The translations under genes were made by a program, and so were the position numbers. DNA of 64,000 bases from Saposhnikovia divaricata (Eukaryota > Streptophyta > Magnoliopsida > Apiales > Apiaceae): the NCBI GenBank assembly GCA_036435485.1, contig CM071597.1, forward strand, positions 170,296,147-170,360,146. The letters run 5' to 3'. Within the stretch, counting starts at the first letter, position 1. Every line of letters begins with the position of its first letter. The notes below the pieces were generated by a model, which saw only the letters and a program-made list of their open reading frames with translations, was not told the DNA's origin and did not search any database. This document shows, in pieces, positions 1 through 11,075 of this stretch.

Positions 1-446
1 TATAGGGTCTAAACATAATTGGTGTCTATTCATCTTTTATCTCTTTTGTGGATGTATGAGTAGTTTGGTGTTAGTATACCGAGAGGTATCTTATACTTGT
101 TTCGTGTTATCCGATCAGATATCATAACCATTGCATATAGTGATTAAAGGCGTCAGATCTAAGCAAAGTATTTAATGAAGTTAGGATCCCATGTTTTCTC
201 TTGCATAAGTAATTCGATTCCAATTCTCGTTAGTTAGTTAATTCTTAGTTTTGTTAATTTGTTCTTAGTTAATTATAGTTAATCTAAACCCAATCTTGTT
301 AATTGTCTTAGCAGTGAATAAAAACCATACATTGTTGCATAGGTGCATGAACTGAATTGAAACCTAACCAGATCTCTGTGGGAACGAACTTGACTTATTC
401 ATATATTACTTGTGACCACGTACGCTTGCGTGATTTAGTGCAAACA
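1..446 (+). repeat. 5' LTR, 3' portion (R/U5)
   Basis: This matches the last part of the 3' LTR almost base for base and ends in CA just before the primer-binding site. The phrase 'ctctgtgggaacgaac' near 373 is typical of the U5 end of plant gypsy LTRs. The U3 part lies left of the window. Confidence 0.85.
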
Positions 447-452
447 AGTTTT

Positions 453-472
453 TGGCGCCGCTGCCGGGGATC
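453..472 (+). other. Primer-binding site, tRNA-Asp type
   Basis: The sequence TGGCGCCGCTGCCGGGGATC is complementary to the 3' end of plant tRNA-Asp(GTC), with one wobble position. This primer type is common in Athila/Tat gypsy elements. It begins six bases after the LTR end. Confidence 0.85.
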
Positions 473-580
473 ATCGGTGTTTTATTTTTAGTTTATGTGC
501 TTGTCATCAGTGGTCGTTAGAGTTCATTGACTCGGATTGTTTCTTACATAGTTGTTTAGTTCTATGTGTTTCAGGTAGCA

Positions 581-2527
581 ATGGGAGAACCAGTAGCAGC
601 AGCAGCAAAAGCATTGATGTATTACTCTCAATCAAAGATCAATGACATCCAATCTAGCATTGTCAGGCCAGCTATTACAGCTAACACTTTCGAAATCAAT
701 CCTAGCATAATTCAGATGGTGCAGAATTTGGTTCAGTTTGGGGGTGCTCCGATTGAAGATCCTAACATGCACATCCAGAATTTCATTGAGATCTGCGACA
801 CTTTCAAGATCAATGGGGTGTCGGAAGATGCTATCAAATTGAGACTTTTCCCATTCTCTTTGAGGGACAAAGCTAAAGGCTGGTTGCACTCTCTACCAGC
901 AGGTTCTATTTTGACATGGGAGGATCTTGCTCAGAGATTTCTCACTAAATTTTTTCCCATGGCAAAGATCGCAGCAATCAGGAACGCTATTACTTAATTT
1001 TCACAGCAGTCTGAAGAATCTTTGTGCGAGGCTTGGGAGCGATATAAGGAGATGCTAAGGAAGTGTCCACATCATGGGATGCCTGATTGGATGGTGATTA
1101 ACTGCTTTTATAATGGCTTGGGTGCCCAGTCAAGACCCATGCTAGATGCAGCATCAGGTGGAGCTCTATGGGCTAAGAGCTATGAGGAAGCTTATGAGTT
1201 GATTGAGATGATGGCTGCGAATGAATACCAGAATTCAATTAAGAGATTATCACAAGACAAAATATTAGGAATTCTGGAAGTTAATACAGTCACAGCTCTA
1301 GTAGCTCAGCTAGAGGCACTTAATAAGAAATTGGATTCTATGTCAAAGCATGGGGTGCCTCAAGTTGCTAGTGTTTGTGAGCTATGTGCGGGCGCACATG
1401 AGATGACTCAATGTGCCATATCTATTGAATCGACGCAGTTTGTGAGCAATTTTCAGAGATCGCAGCAGCTAGCTCCCAACATCTACCATCCTAATTTCAG
1501 CTGGAGCAACGATCAAGGCTATCAGCAGCAGTATGCTCCAAGGCAACAATTCCAACCTTCGGGATTTCAGCAACAGTCTCATGGGGATGATGGTCAATCT
1601 TTGAATGAAAAATCTGAATTGGATGAATTGAGGTTGATGATTAAAAGTCAGGCGGTATCTCTCCAGACATTGGAGAATCAGATTGGGCAAATTGCAAGTG
1701 CCTTTCTCAACGGACCACAGGGAGTTCTTCCTAGTGCCACAGAGGTAAATCCAGGAAAACAATATGGCATGGAGCAGGTTCATGCTATAACACTCAGATC
1801 TGGAAAAGTCACGAACGATCAGAATTCAGTAATTGAGGATGAAGAAGGAATTCATGATCAGGATCCTACAGAAAAAGAAGAAAATTCTATTTTTTCAGAA
1901 TCTGTGGTGGATAGTGATGAGGAGGAAGAGTGTGAGGAACTAGGCTTGGCTAATCTCTGGGATTCTAAGGTGCTGGTTGATGAGGTGGTTTCATGGTCAA
2001 ATCTTGAGGACAGTGCAATTGAGTCTTTTCTTGAGGAAGATGTTTTCATTGAGGGTAATGAGGATCTGCATGAGTTGTATAGGACTTTTACTTCTGATGA
2101 GATGTTAGAGGAATTGAATGCTATTTGTTCTAAGCATGAAATTCAAGTTGAGGAGAGTTCTTTTGATCCTAAGTCAGTTGTGAAGACTTCTGTTGGTGAA
2201 CTACCCACTTCCGTTCCTAATCCGTCCCTTACCACTCTTGATCAGTCTTTGGTAGTTAATAACGAAACTCATCATGTTGAAGAAGTTTCCAAACTCGAGC
2301 TTCAACCACTAGATCACTTGAGTTATGTATATTTGGGTGAATCATCTGCTTTACTTATTAGTATTATTGCTAACTTATCAGGTAGTGAAGAGAGCAATGT
2401 TACTGACACTTTTGAGGAGCAAAGAAGGCAGAAACTTGTCATCAGGGATGTAGCCCCGGAAAAGATAATTAAATGGCCATATAGAGATACGGTGCCGCCC
2501 GAGGAGGGTGATCCTGCGGACAGTTAG
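581..2527 (+). pseudogene. gag: Retrotransposon gag with one in-frame stop
   Basis: This frame encodes a capsid/nucleocapsid-like protein of about 648 codons. The start is the ATG at 581. A Retrotrans_gag domain lies around residues 60-180, with motifs such as LRLFPFSLRDKAKGWLHSLP and KCPHHGMPDWM. A short zinc knuckle CELCAGAHEMTQC (C-x2-C-x3-H-x4-C) follows, then the HAITLRSGK motif seen at the gag end of Athila/Tat elements, and an acidic C-terminal tail. The frame is open on both sides of a single TAA at 995-997 that falls inside the Gag domain, so full-length Gag cannot be made without read-through. No pol frame follows. Confidence 0.85.
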
Positions 2528-3349
2528 GTATGTTCTCTACTATCCCTTGTATTACCTTCCATTCAATGGGGACATTGAATATTTTAAGTTTGGGGGTGGT
2601 GTGAGGGATAAGTAGTGTATAGTAGTTGTTTGTAGTAGTTACTGTGTTCATGTAGGATATCATGTTTGCATTTTAGTTGTAATTCATGCATGTTTTGTTC
2701 GTGTTATTATCATGTGAGTCCATAGTAGTTTGCATTTGCACCCATGCTGGATAGGAATTTTGTGTTGTTGACGCTTTTGATTGAGAAGTGATATGCTTTG
2801 TTCTTGTGCACACACATACACTAGTAAGTTGAAGCTAGTAGACTTATTGAATGTTGTGAGTAATTAGAAGGACATGAATATGTGCAAGTTGATTTAGTTT
2901 GCATGCTTTGAATACAAGTAGGTGCATTAGAGATATTTTAGCTTGGGATTTAGTATGTTTTTCCACCGAGTGAGCTTTTGAGCCTTATTGCATATTTGTT
3001 GCGATTTATTCGTTTGCTTGATTGTCCACGAATTGTTTGCATTGCTAGCAGTTGTTTGAGGTCTTTCTTGAAATGCATGACATTATTTGACGATTAAAAT
3101 GATAAAGGCATTTAGGAATAACCGCATATTTTCCCATATTACCACACCATATTTACATGATCAATTAGTTAACCCGTTGAGCTTAATTCTATTTTTTCGG
3201 TGACATACCACATTACTTGCCTAGACCTTTTTCTTGTATTGGCCTTACAATAATTTGAACCCACATTGTCAAAGGCTAGAAGAGTGCTTAAGGGAGTAAT
3301 AAGGTGTGCAAGTAGGGGGTTTTTTTGGTCATAATTTTGGGGGAAATAT
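2528..3349 (+). other. Untranslated 3' interior of the gag-only element
   Basis: There is no coding signal here. The phrase 'aagtttgggggtgg' near 2586 resembles the sequence that follows the last ORF in many Athila-type elements. The G-rich tract at 3337-3343 just before the LTR is the likely polypurine tract. Confidence 0.6.
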
Positions 3350-4818
3350 TGAAAATTGGGTTTGGTTGTTTACTTGATAGTCGGCATGTGTAATAAAATC
3401 ATGGGATCATTGTTATTGTTATTGTTCTTGTTATATTTAGCTCTCTGGAGAGCGCGCTGCGTCACGGTGTCTTTGCTGGAAATTCCGAATTTTTATCCTG
3501 AAAATTCTGATTCACTGTTTGGGCCATATCTTGAGTTCTACAAGTCCGTTTTAGACGATCTTACAGTCCACGCGAAGATAACGGAATTCTCTTTCATTCT
3601 AAATTGGTTCAGATGTCCAAATACAATTGAAACGGCCCAAAAATTCTGAAGAAAAGTCAGTTACGAATTTTCCTTCAAAACTGAATCAGTTTAGGAAACG
3701 TATTACGTGCCGAACTGCAGAAATTCAACTTTGACAAGGAAATTTCTATAATTTTTACTTCTAATAAGTATGGTAATTGCTCTGGGCGGCTAGAACATTC
3801 CAGAATCAGATCTACACATGGAATTTGCAATTCTATTCTCATTCAAGAATGGAAATTGCCATACTCCTATTCCAACTCTAAAACGGCAATTGCTTGATGG
3901 AGAGGCAAATTGGGGCTATAAATACACATCTTGGGGGACAGAAAAAAACACATCATTACATATCAATTACTTAGGTTTATTTGTATCTTTTCATACTTTG
4001 TTTTTATCATGGTTTCATCAGATCCCATGATGACGAGCGGTTCGACTATGAACTAATTGTTGTCATGGGATTCTAACGGATTTATTTATGGAGCTTTAGT
4101 ATTTTGATGCCTTAAAGATCTGTGTGTGATGTATATTTGATATCCTTGTATGGTTATTCTTAATGCTTTTAGATGCGTAGCTAACATCTAAATTGAATTG
4201 TTAATCTCTTGCGAAATGAGAGTGGATCTTGAGATTTAGTACTTGCCATGCTAGCATAGGATAGGTTGATGTTTTAACATCATGATTTGTAGCGTAAATA
4301 GAGATATTATGCTGCCCTATGTGATCAATATGGATAACTTGTGCTTAAACCATTATGTTTTCAAATCTTATAGAGATATAGGGTCTAAACATAATTGGTG
4401 TCTATTCATCTTCTATCTCTTTTATGGATGTATGAGCAGTTTGGTGTTAGTATACCGAGAGGTATCTTATACTTGTTTCTTGTTATCCGATCAGATATCA
4501 TACCCATTGCATATAGTGATTAAAGGCGTTAGATCTAAGCAAAGAATTTAATGAAGTTAGGATCCCATGTTTTCTCTTGCATAAGTAATTCGATTCCAAT
4601 TCTCGTTAGTTAATTCTTAGTTTTGTTAATTTGTTCTTAGTTAATTATAGTTAATCTAAACCCAATCTTGTTAATTGTCTTAGCAGTGAATAAAAACCAT
4701 ACATTGTTGCATAGGTGCATGAACTGAATTGAAACCTAACCAGATCTCTGTGGGAACGAACTTGACTTATTCATATATTACTTGTGACCACGTACGCTTG
4801 CGTGATTTAGTGCAAACA
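3350..4818 (+). repeat. 3' LTR of the gag-only element
   Basis: The end at 4818 (..CA) is fixed by comparison with the 5' LTR. The start is inferred from the TG that follows the G-rich tract, giving a length near 1.47 kb, which is normal for Athila-type LTRs. Short ORFs inside it are not genes. Confidence 0.7.
3917..3924 (+). promoter_or_regulatory. TATA box of the 3' LTR
   Basis: TATAAATA lies about 570 bp into the LTR, at a position fitting the U3/R promoter of a gypsy LTR. Confidence 0.55.
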
Positions 4819-5199
4819 ACCGCCCCTATTCATCTGTGGCTCCTCATCTTGCGGGACACGCCACTCGACCACCTCAGTGTCAGAAGACTTTCGACACAAG
4901 TCGTCCAAGATCTCCAACCGCAGTTCTGGAGAGCCACCCACACCACACAACTTGCAGCCCGCAACCCAGGATCAACTTCTTAACCATCGGCTCTGGTACC
5001 ATTTGTTGGGCCATACACCAATTTAACTCCACATTAGTATGATATAATCCGCTTTGGGCCGTGACCACACCCGTACGGATTTGTTTTTGGGGCTCCTCCC
5101 AAAAGGCCTCATAATAATGGAGTTGTTTTGGCTGCTTATATTCAAGATAATTCTTCTTTCTCTTGATGATGTGGGAATTGGGTTGACACCCACTCTACA
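4819..5199 (-). mobile_element. Truncated minus-strand LTR element (5' LTR plus primer site)
   Basis: On the minus strand a ~196-bp LTR runs from 5199 (TGTAGAGTGG..) to 5004 (..GGCCCAACA). It is followed three bases later by TGGTACCAGAGCC (5001-4989), close to the initiator-tRNA-Met primer site TGGTATCAGAGCC used by copia and TRIM elements. About 170 bp of leader remains up to 4819, where the gag-only element abuts. The short LTR suits a TRIM or small copia family. No coding sequence survives. Confidence 0.6.
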
Positions 5200-6049
5200 A
5201 TTAATACGAGAAATAACAATAAATGGCAACATTTTTATAGGCATTAATATCAATGATTTTCTAAAGAGAGTCGATCGTGACTTGTTTATTTCAATTACAA
5301 ATCCATCATTAATTTGGTACATACAAAAACCAATCCAAATTAATACCTTGGTACATCACTACTATCAATCCAAAAATAATACTAAGACTATTCCGACAAC
5401 ATCGTAGTAAAAATCATTCAACGTCTAAAGTCTAAATGCAAAATAAAATGACAAACTCTAGTTTATACATACATTCACCAAATCAAAGTAAAAAATATTT
5501 GCTCTAAGAAGTCAAGCGCTACATCACCATCAGCTACTTGTCCAAGAACTATAAAATCTAATTCCTTCAAAATCTTGTTTGATTCCTCTACACTCTCTCA
5601 CCTTTGTTTAATGCATCAATTCCACTCCAAAATCTAATTACATTCATTCCTATTACAAGACAAACAATAAATAAAAATATTGTGTACCTAGCAAAATGAT
5701 TAAAAGAAATACTTATTTATAGTGAGCGAGTTCTCTCGTAATTTTAGTAGCCTAATAATACATGGTTTAATACTTGTATACTCAGTAAAAGCATAACCAG
5801 GTGATGGTGGAGTAACTGTAATCCATATATCAATTATCACATAAACACCAAAATTTTTCAAAAAAAAATTATTGAATAGCTTGATCGAGCCAGGGCAAGT
5901 GTCTATTTCTTTCTTTTATATACTACGAAATAAAAAAAATTAAAAAAAAACTTATTGGAAACTAACAGCGATTTCTTTACTTATATAAATATCAGTATAA
6001 CTAAGAGAGAGTCCAAACCAGTACTCCATACACCAAAAACAAAAGATTT
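5200..6049. other. AT-rich noncoding stretch
   Basis: No reading frame with recognisable content, no RNA gene and no clear repeat structure are visible here. Confidence 0.5.
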
Positions 6050-7745
6050 CTCACTATAACTAACAAGTATAACTAAGAGTAGAAAATAAACAAGATATTG
6101 CAAGAAGCAAGCCTAACAAACATCTACGCAAACAATACCATGCATTATCTAATGAACAAAGGAATGGGCCCAACAAAGATAGTCGCCTAAAATACAACAT
6201 AGTGACAGATGAACATAGAAGTAAAAGAGATATACGTCATTATGAATCAGATAAAAAGAGTAATATTCAATGTCCACAATACAATAATGGTAAGTTTTTT
6301 ATACTATCAAACATTTTTACTTTCTAAATTCTATAATACAATTATATGTTAAATTTTTTGAATCATGCAACCAACTATGTTTTATTTTATGTAAAAGCAT
6401 AGTGAATTCCATAATGATTTGCCAAGAAGAACGAGAACCAAACATGCAAAGGATGATCGAAAAAGTGCAGGAAACAAGATTCATCGTCAAAAATATAGAT
6501 AGTTAACAGATGAACAGAGAACTGAACGGAACAAACAACGTTGGAGAAGCCACCAAATATATGTTAATAAAAAAAGTTAAGAAATCATTTACTGTTATAC
6601 TTTGATCATCAACTACACGTACAGATCCAAATGATTAAAAGACACTTTTCCAACCAAAGGTACATATTTTTTTTCACTAAAACCTGTTAAATTTAATTTA
6701 TGTACAATACTGTTCACTACACATTATGCAACTTACATGTACATTTAATAAAAACTTTTACGAAGAATATGCACATCTTACCCCTTCTGCAGATTTGAAT
6801 GTAAGAGAAACAAAGTTAATGCAAGCAAGATAGCATTTGGTAAGTATTAAAATATTTTTCAAAATATAGTTTCCTTAAAATTATTTTAGTAGCTCTAATA
6901 TTTGTTCTTACTTTGTCGTAGCAAAAACTAATTCTATCCTTAACATAGAAAGTGTTGACAAAGAGTGTATAAATTGTGGAGCAATAATGTGGAAATATGA
7001 AAGAACAAAGCAATAAAAAATCAAATTCATCTATATTTTCACTATGTTGTAGCCAAGGCAAAGTCAAATTACCCAAATTACAAGAGACTCCCCCTGAGCT
7101 GAAAAATATACTAGATGGAATAGATGCGGTCAGTAATGTATCGAAAGAATAATAGGATCTACAACCATGAATTTGCAATTGGATCTCTAGGTGGAAAGAT
7201 TGATATGATTTAATTATGGAGGTGGCCCTTACGTCTTTAGTGTATTTAGGGAGATTACCATGCATCAAATGGGGTCTTAGTTGCTGACTCATGGTTCAAA
7301 AGCTATTTATTCCTAGATCTACATGGTTGATAAACAACAAGAATTAGAAAGCCATCTCAGATTTCCACATAATGAACCTTTAGATACAGAAATAGTTAAT
7401 CCTATTTCGGAAATGTTGGATCGTGAGAATGCAATTAATTGGTTAAGTTATGCATTTGAAAGTTTTTTGAATTTGCATGAAAACAAATAAGATATCTAGA
7501 TCTGTGTAACTATTACTGTCACTATTTGATAGTCTAATGTATATACTCACTGGATAAATACTTTAGTTAAGTCCGTAGAGACAAACAGATGGGAAATTCA
7601 CAGTAAGAGTATCTATTTCATTTTACATGCCAAAATTATATGAAATAGTGGCCGCGAGGTTGAATTTTTCAAGAAAATATTTGTCAAGAGTTTACGAGAA
7701 TACACAAAGACCAGATCACGAGACAAGCACCAGTATTTTTTAGTA
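6050..7745 (+). pseudogene. Decayed Helitron Rep/helicase N-terminal region
   Basis: Translating the plus strand across frameshifts gives pieces typical of plant Helitron proteins (Helitron_like_N region). At 7060-7125 there is KLPKLQETPPELKNILDG, then NHEFAIGSLGGKIDM at 7170-7210, then LTHGSK and FPHNEPLDTEIVNPISEML at 7270-7430. A basic segment with DEQRTERNKQRW near 6500-6550 fits the Arg-rich N-terminus of the same protein. There are many stops and frameshifts, and no helicase motifs or Helitron termini were found. Minus-strand ORFs here are shadows. The best-supported part is 7060-7470; the outer limits are guesses. Confidence 0.6.
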
Positions 7746-7835
7746 AAAACCGTACCGAAATGAGGTAGAGTTTTAAAGAAGAGAAGTTTATATTGCTCTT
7801 ATATGTTTCATGAAAAACAACACCTAGAGGGGGGG

Positions 7836-9094
7836 TGAATAGGTGTTTATGGTTAATAATGTGAATTTATGAACTGTTTTGAAAATAACTGAAAACAGCT
7901 TGTTGTTTGTAATAACACAGTTCACAAACAGCACGCTGTTTGTATCTGAAATGCAATGCAGAAAGAATATAAACAGTAAGTAAAAGAGACACACAATCTT
8001 TTAGCCAGGTTCGACCCCTAATCCCCTATGGTCTACGTCCTGGTCCCTTACCAAACTTGGTAAGAGAATATATTATTGATCAACTTAATCCAATTACAAA
8101 ATACAACAATATATCTCCCTTAACCCTTGCTGCTTACAAATGGCTTGCTGTTTACCTGTGCTGAACCAACCCTCTAAGTACTACTTCCCAAGTATACTTC
8201 TCTAGTCTAGTTCTACTAACCCGAAAACCTGAAGCCAATCTTGTACAACAACAAAACAATACAATTTGAACAATACAAATGTTTTGAAAGAATACAACTC
8301 AACCTATAAATCCTCAAAATAATGAATTTGCGTGTATGAAGAGGTTTGAAGGTTTTGAAGGGTTTAGCAATGTAAGCTCTGTAGTCGTTTGAGTATTTCT
8401 TGTTTTCTGCACGTTGTATTCAGTACCAAGAACTGATGATACTCAGTTCTTATATAGGTGAACAAGAAAGGTTTGAATTTCTTTGATAAAAATTCCAACG
8501 GTATGAAATTAAGCCGTTAGAGATGAAGCAATTCTTTTGAGCAAGGAGATATACTTTGATAATATGCAAAGCTGAAATCTGAAGCGTGTATGGAGATAAG
8601 AGTGTGCAGGGAATAATGTTATGATGAGTCCCATGTGATGTATTTGAGTGGAGGTAAGGTGGTGTAATAAAATAAGGTAAAGTAACCTTATTTAACCAAA
8701 AGGAATATTAACTTGTCTCCAAAAGCTTGATAGGTGGGAATGTTCATCATATATTCTGAGGACCTTTACATATAATCTATATATCATTTCCTCTTGATGC
8801 TCTTTGATTTTCCCGAATGGTTCTTTAATTCCATCAGACACAATCAGCTTGCTGATTGTACAATTAGCACGCTGTTTGTGACAATTGGCTTGCTGTTTGA
8901 GGTATATTGATTATGAAATCAGCAAGCTGTTTTGTCCTGCAGAAACAAGTTAGAGCACACACAAATGGCATGCTGTTTTAACCTGCAAAACCAAGTTAGA
9001 GCTAACACAATGGCATGCTGTTTTATATCTGTAAGCGCCAAATAACTTACTGTTTGTTATCATCCAAACCTAGGAGTTTCATTTCATACAACAC
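7836..9094 (+). repeat. Probable LTR of an unidentified retroelement (preceded by a polypurine-like tract)
   Basis: A purine run (7825-7835, GAGGGGGGG) precedes TGAATAGGTG, as a polypurine tract precedes a 3' LTR. The other end is probably ..ATACAACA near 9092. The perfect 8-bp inverted repeats AACACCTA (7819) and TAGGTGTT (7840) flank the G-run. The body has a TATATAG near 8449 and many degenerate copies of a 'gcatgctgttt'-like motif, including two tandem ~46-bp units near 8935-9025. No coding sequence is associated. The family and right boundary are uncertain. Confidence 0.4.
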
Positions 9095-9704
9095 AATAGA
9101 TTTTTCAGCAGCTCTACATGAATTAGATGGAATATGTGTCTTATGACAAATCTCTTCTAGTTATGACCCTTCTTCATAACCAGTTCCAATAGTAAATAAC
9201 AATGAAGTGTAAAAAATTTTACATTCATTCTCTTTCAGAAAACTATGTCATGATAAGTATCTACAGGTTATCACCTAGTTTTATCTTTGACAGTTTGAAG
9301 GCCACTGAAAAATTTAACCAAATAACAAAATGAAACAAACCTAAATAATCTTCGCATACAATTTCAGCGAATGGTACATCATTAAAAATGGAAACAAGCA
9401 TTAAAACAATTGTTTATGAAGAATTAATTTGGACACATATCTTGTAAAAGTAAAAAGATATTAAAACATTTATATACTACATAATCAGGCCTATTTGACT
9501 AGTTCATAGTAAAAAAAAAGGTAAAACAAGGTATGGTTTTGGCACTGAGGAAACCAATATTGAATAGCTCTATACTTGTTCTTAACATCAATCAACATAT
9601 ATACAAGTTTATGATGTGATATAATCCTTGAAAATTCAACTTCCAACATCTTATTCGAGGTCTGGTTGAAGCCCCTTCTATCTCTGCAATAATAATGGAA
9701 AATA
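9095..9704. other. AT-rich noncoding stretch
   Basis: Nothing recognisable was seen in either strand. Confidence 0.5.
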
Positions 9705-10842
9705 TGGTGGAAACGTGTATGGGCTTATACCAAATATTTTTAACTCAAACAACAAACTGTATATATATATATAAGAAGAAATTACAATTTCTTTTCCTTC
9801 TCTCACACAAGAGCTTCAGCTCTTTCTTTCTGTCTCTCTGCTCTCTTATACTTCGGTGTGATTCTTTTTTCTTGGTACTCTATTTCAATATAACATACAA
9901 GCTCTATTTATAACCATCAAAATGACATACAAACATCATGGCTTGCGTTATCTATATACCAGCTTTGTCTTCCTTTCAAACTGAGCTATTCTAACAGCCT
10001 ACCTTTATGTAGCCATCTTATTTGAACAACTGTTATCTTCTTTGTTTCACATCTTATCCTACCATAATTTCAGAAATTAACTTATGGCTGCTGCTCTTAT
10101 TTTCTTTCCTTCATATTACTACATCATTTGGAAACTCCAGTTCCCGTAATTTGTGGACGTTAATTTTGGAATTTGTGGCTGCATCATATTTGCCATGTTT
10201 TTTTTCTTTCAAAAAATATCCTTGCATAGTATAAGTGAACAGTACCGTATATATTAACAGTACTTCATATGAACAGTTCTTCGCCTTCTACGGCGTGAAC
10301 AGTGCCTTCTTCTCCGGTGATGAATAGTATTTTCTGATAGAAATAGTGATCGGAAAAAAAATTCCCCCATAAATTTGCCAATTTCTTTTCTGAACGAAAC
10401 CTTAGCTCTGATACCACTTGTTGGAAACGTAGATGGGCCTTGCACCAAATATATAAATTCTTTGTATAACACAAACACACACCTGTATATATTAATAATA
10501 ATAAGCTACAACTTTCTTACACAATAACAAGGCTTCAGCCTTTTCTTTCTGTCTCTCTGCTCTCTTACACTTCGGTGTGATTCCTTTTTTCTTGGTATTC
10601 TATTTCAATATAACATACAGGCTCTATTTATAACCTTCAAATGACATACTAACATCATGGCTTACGTTATATATATACCAGCTTTGTCTTCCTTTCAAAC
10701 TGAGCTATTCCAACAGCCTACCTTTATGTAGCCATCTTATTTGAACAACTGTTATCTTCTTTGTTTCACATCTTATCCTACCATAATTTCAGAAATTAAC
10801 TTATGACTGCTGCTCTTATTTTCTTTCATTCATATTACTACA
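9705..10842 (-). mobile_element. Internally deleted Ty1-copia element with two LTRs
   Basis: Two direct repeats, 9705-10123 (3' LTR) and 10419-10842 (5' LTR), both read TGTAGTAATATGAA at their minus-strand start. The right copy ends CCAACA; the left copy carries a one-base change in the terminal motif. Left of the 5' LTR, TGGTATCAGAGC (10416-10405, minus) matches the initiator-tRNA-Met primer site. Only ~295 bp of interior is left: a leader, then the first codons of a copia gag from an ATG at 10187, with IPKLTSTNYGNWSFQM recognisable. This joins straight to the 3' LTR, so almost all of gag-pol was deleted. No 5-bp TSD is evident. Confidence 0.8.
10405..10416 (-). other. Primer-binding site, initiator tRNA-Met
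   Basis: TGGTATCAGAGC on the minus strand lies two bases inside the 5' LTR of the deleted copia element. Confidence 0.8.
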
Positions 10843-11075
10843 TCTATGTAACCCAGCTGTTTTATTTCTTCTAGAGAGTTTGACTTCTAACAAAATATTG
10901 ATAATTTACATTCATGGATGCAAAATTGGGATGAGATTCCTACCAAGTAAATTAAAAATGGGATAAGATCTCCATCTAATAATTAAAAAATATGACCACA
11001 TCTTAGGCTGACAAATCACCTACTGATCCACTTTCAATTAAATTGGCTTTTAAAATGAGAGGATATTAATAATTT

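Larger units (their letters stand above)
1..4818 (+). mobile_element. Gag-only Athila/Tat-type Ty3-gypsy element (TR-GAG-like), left end outside window
   Basis: The first 446 bases recur as a direct repeat at 4377-4818, so these are the 5' and 3' LTRs. By eye they differ by about seven substitutions and one 4-bp indel, which suggests a fairly recent insertion. A primer-binding site follows the 5' LTR at once. The roughly 2.9-kb interior holds a gag reading frame only, with no protease, reverse transcriptase, RNase H or integrase, so the element must depend on proteins from an autonomous relative. This is the layout of plant TR-GAG elements. It appears to have inserted into the interior of the minus-strand element whose LTR lies at 5004-5199. 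The TSD cannot be checked because the left end is missing. Confidence 0.85.

Noticed and set aside
3356..3649. 97-residue ORF with a hydrophobic start
   Set aside because: Lies in the U3 part of the gypsy LTR; no domain.
6816..7292. 158-residue minus-strand ORF
   Set aside because: It is antisense to the decayed Helitron coding remnant, which explains the sequence better.
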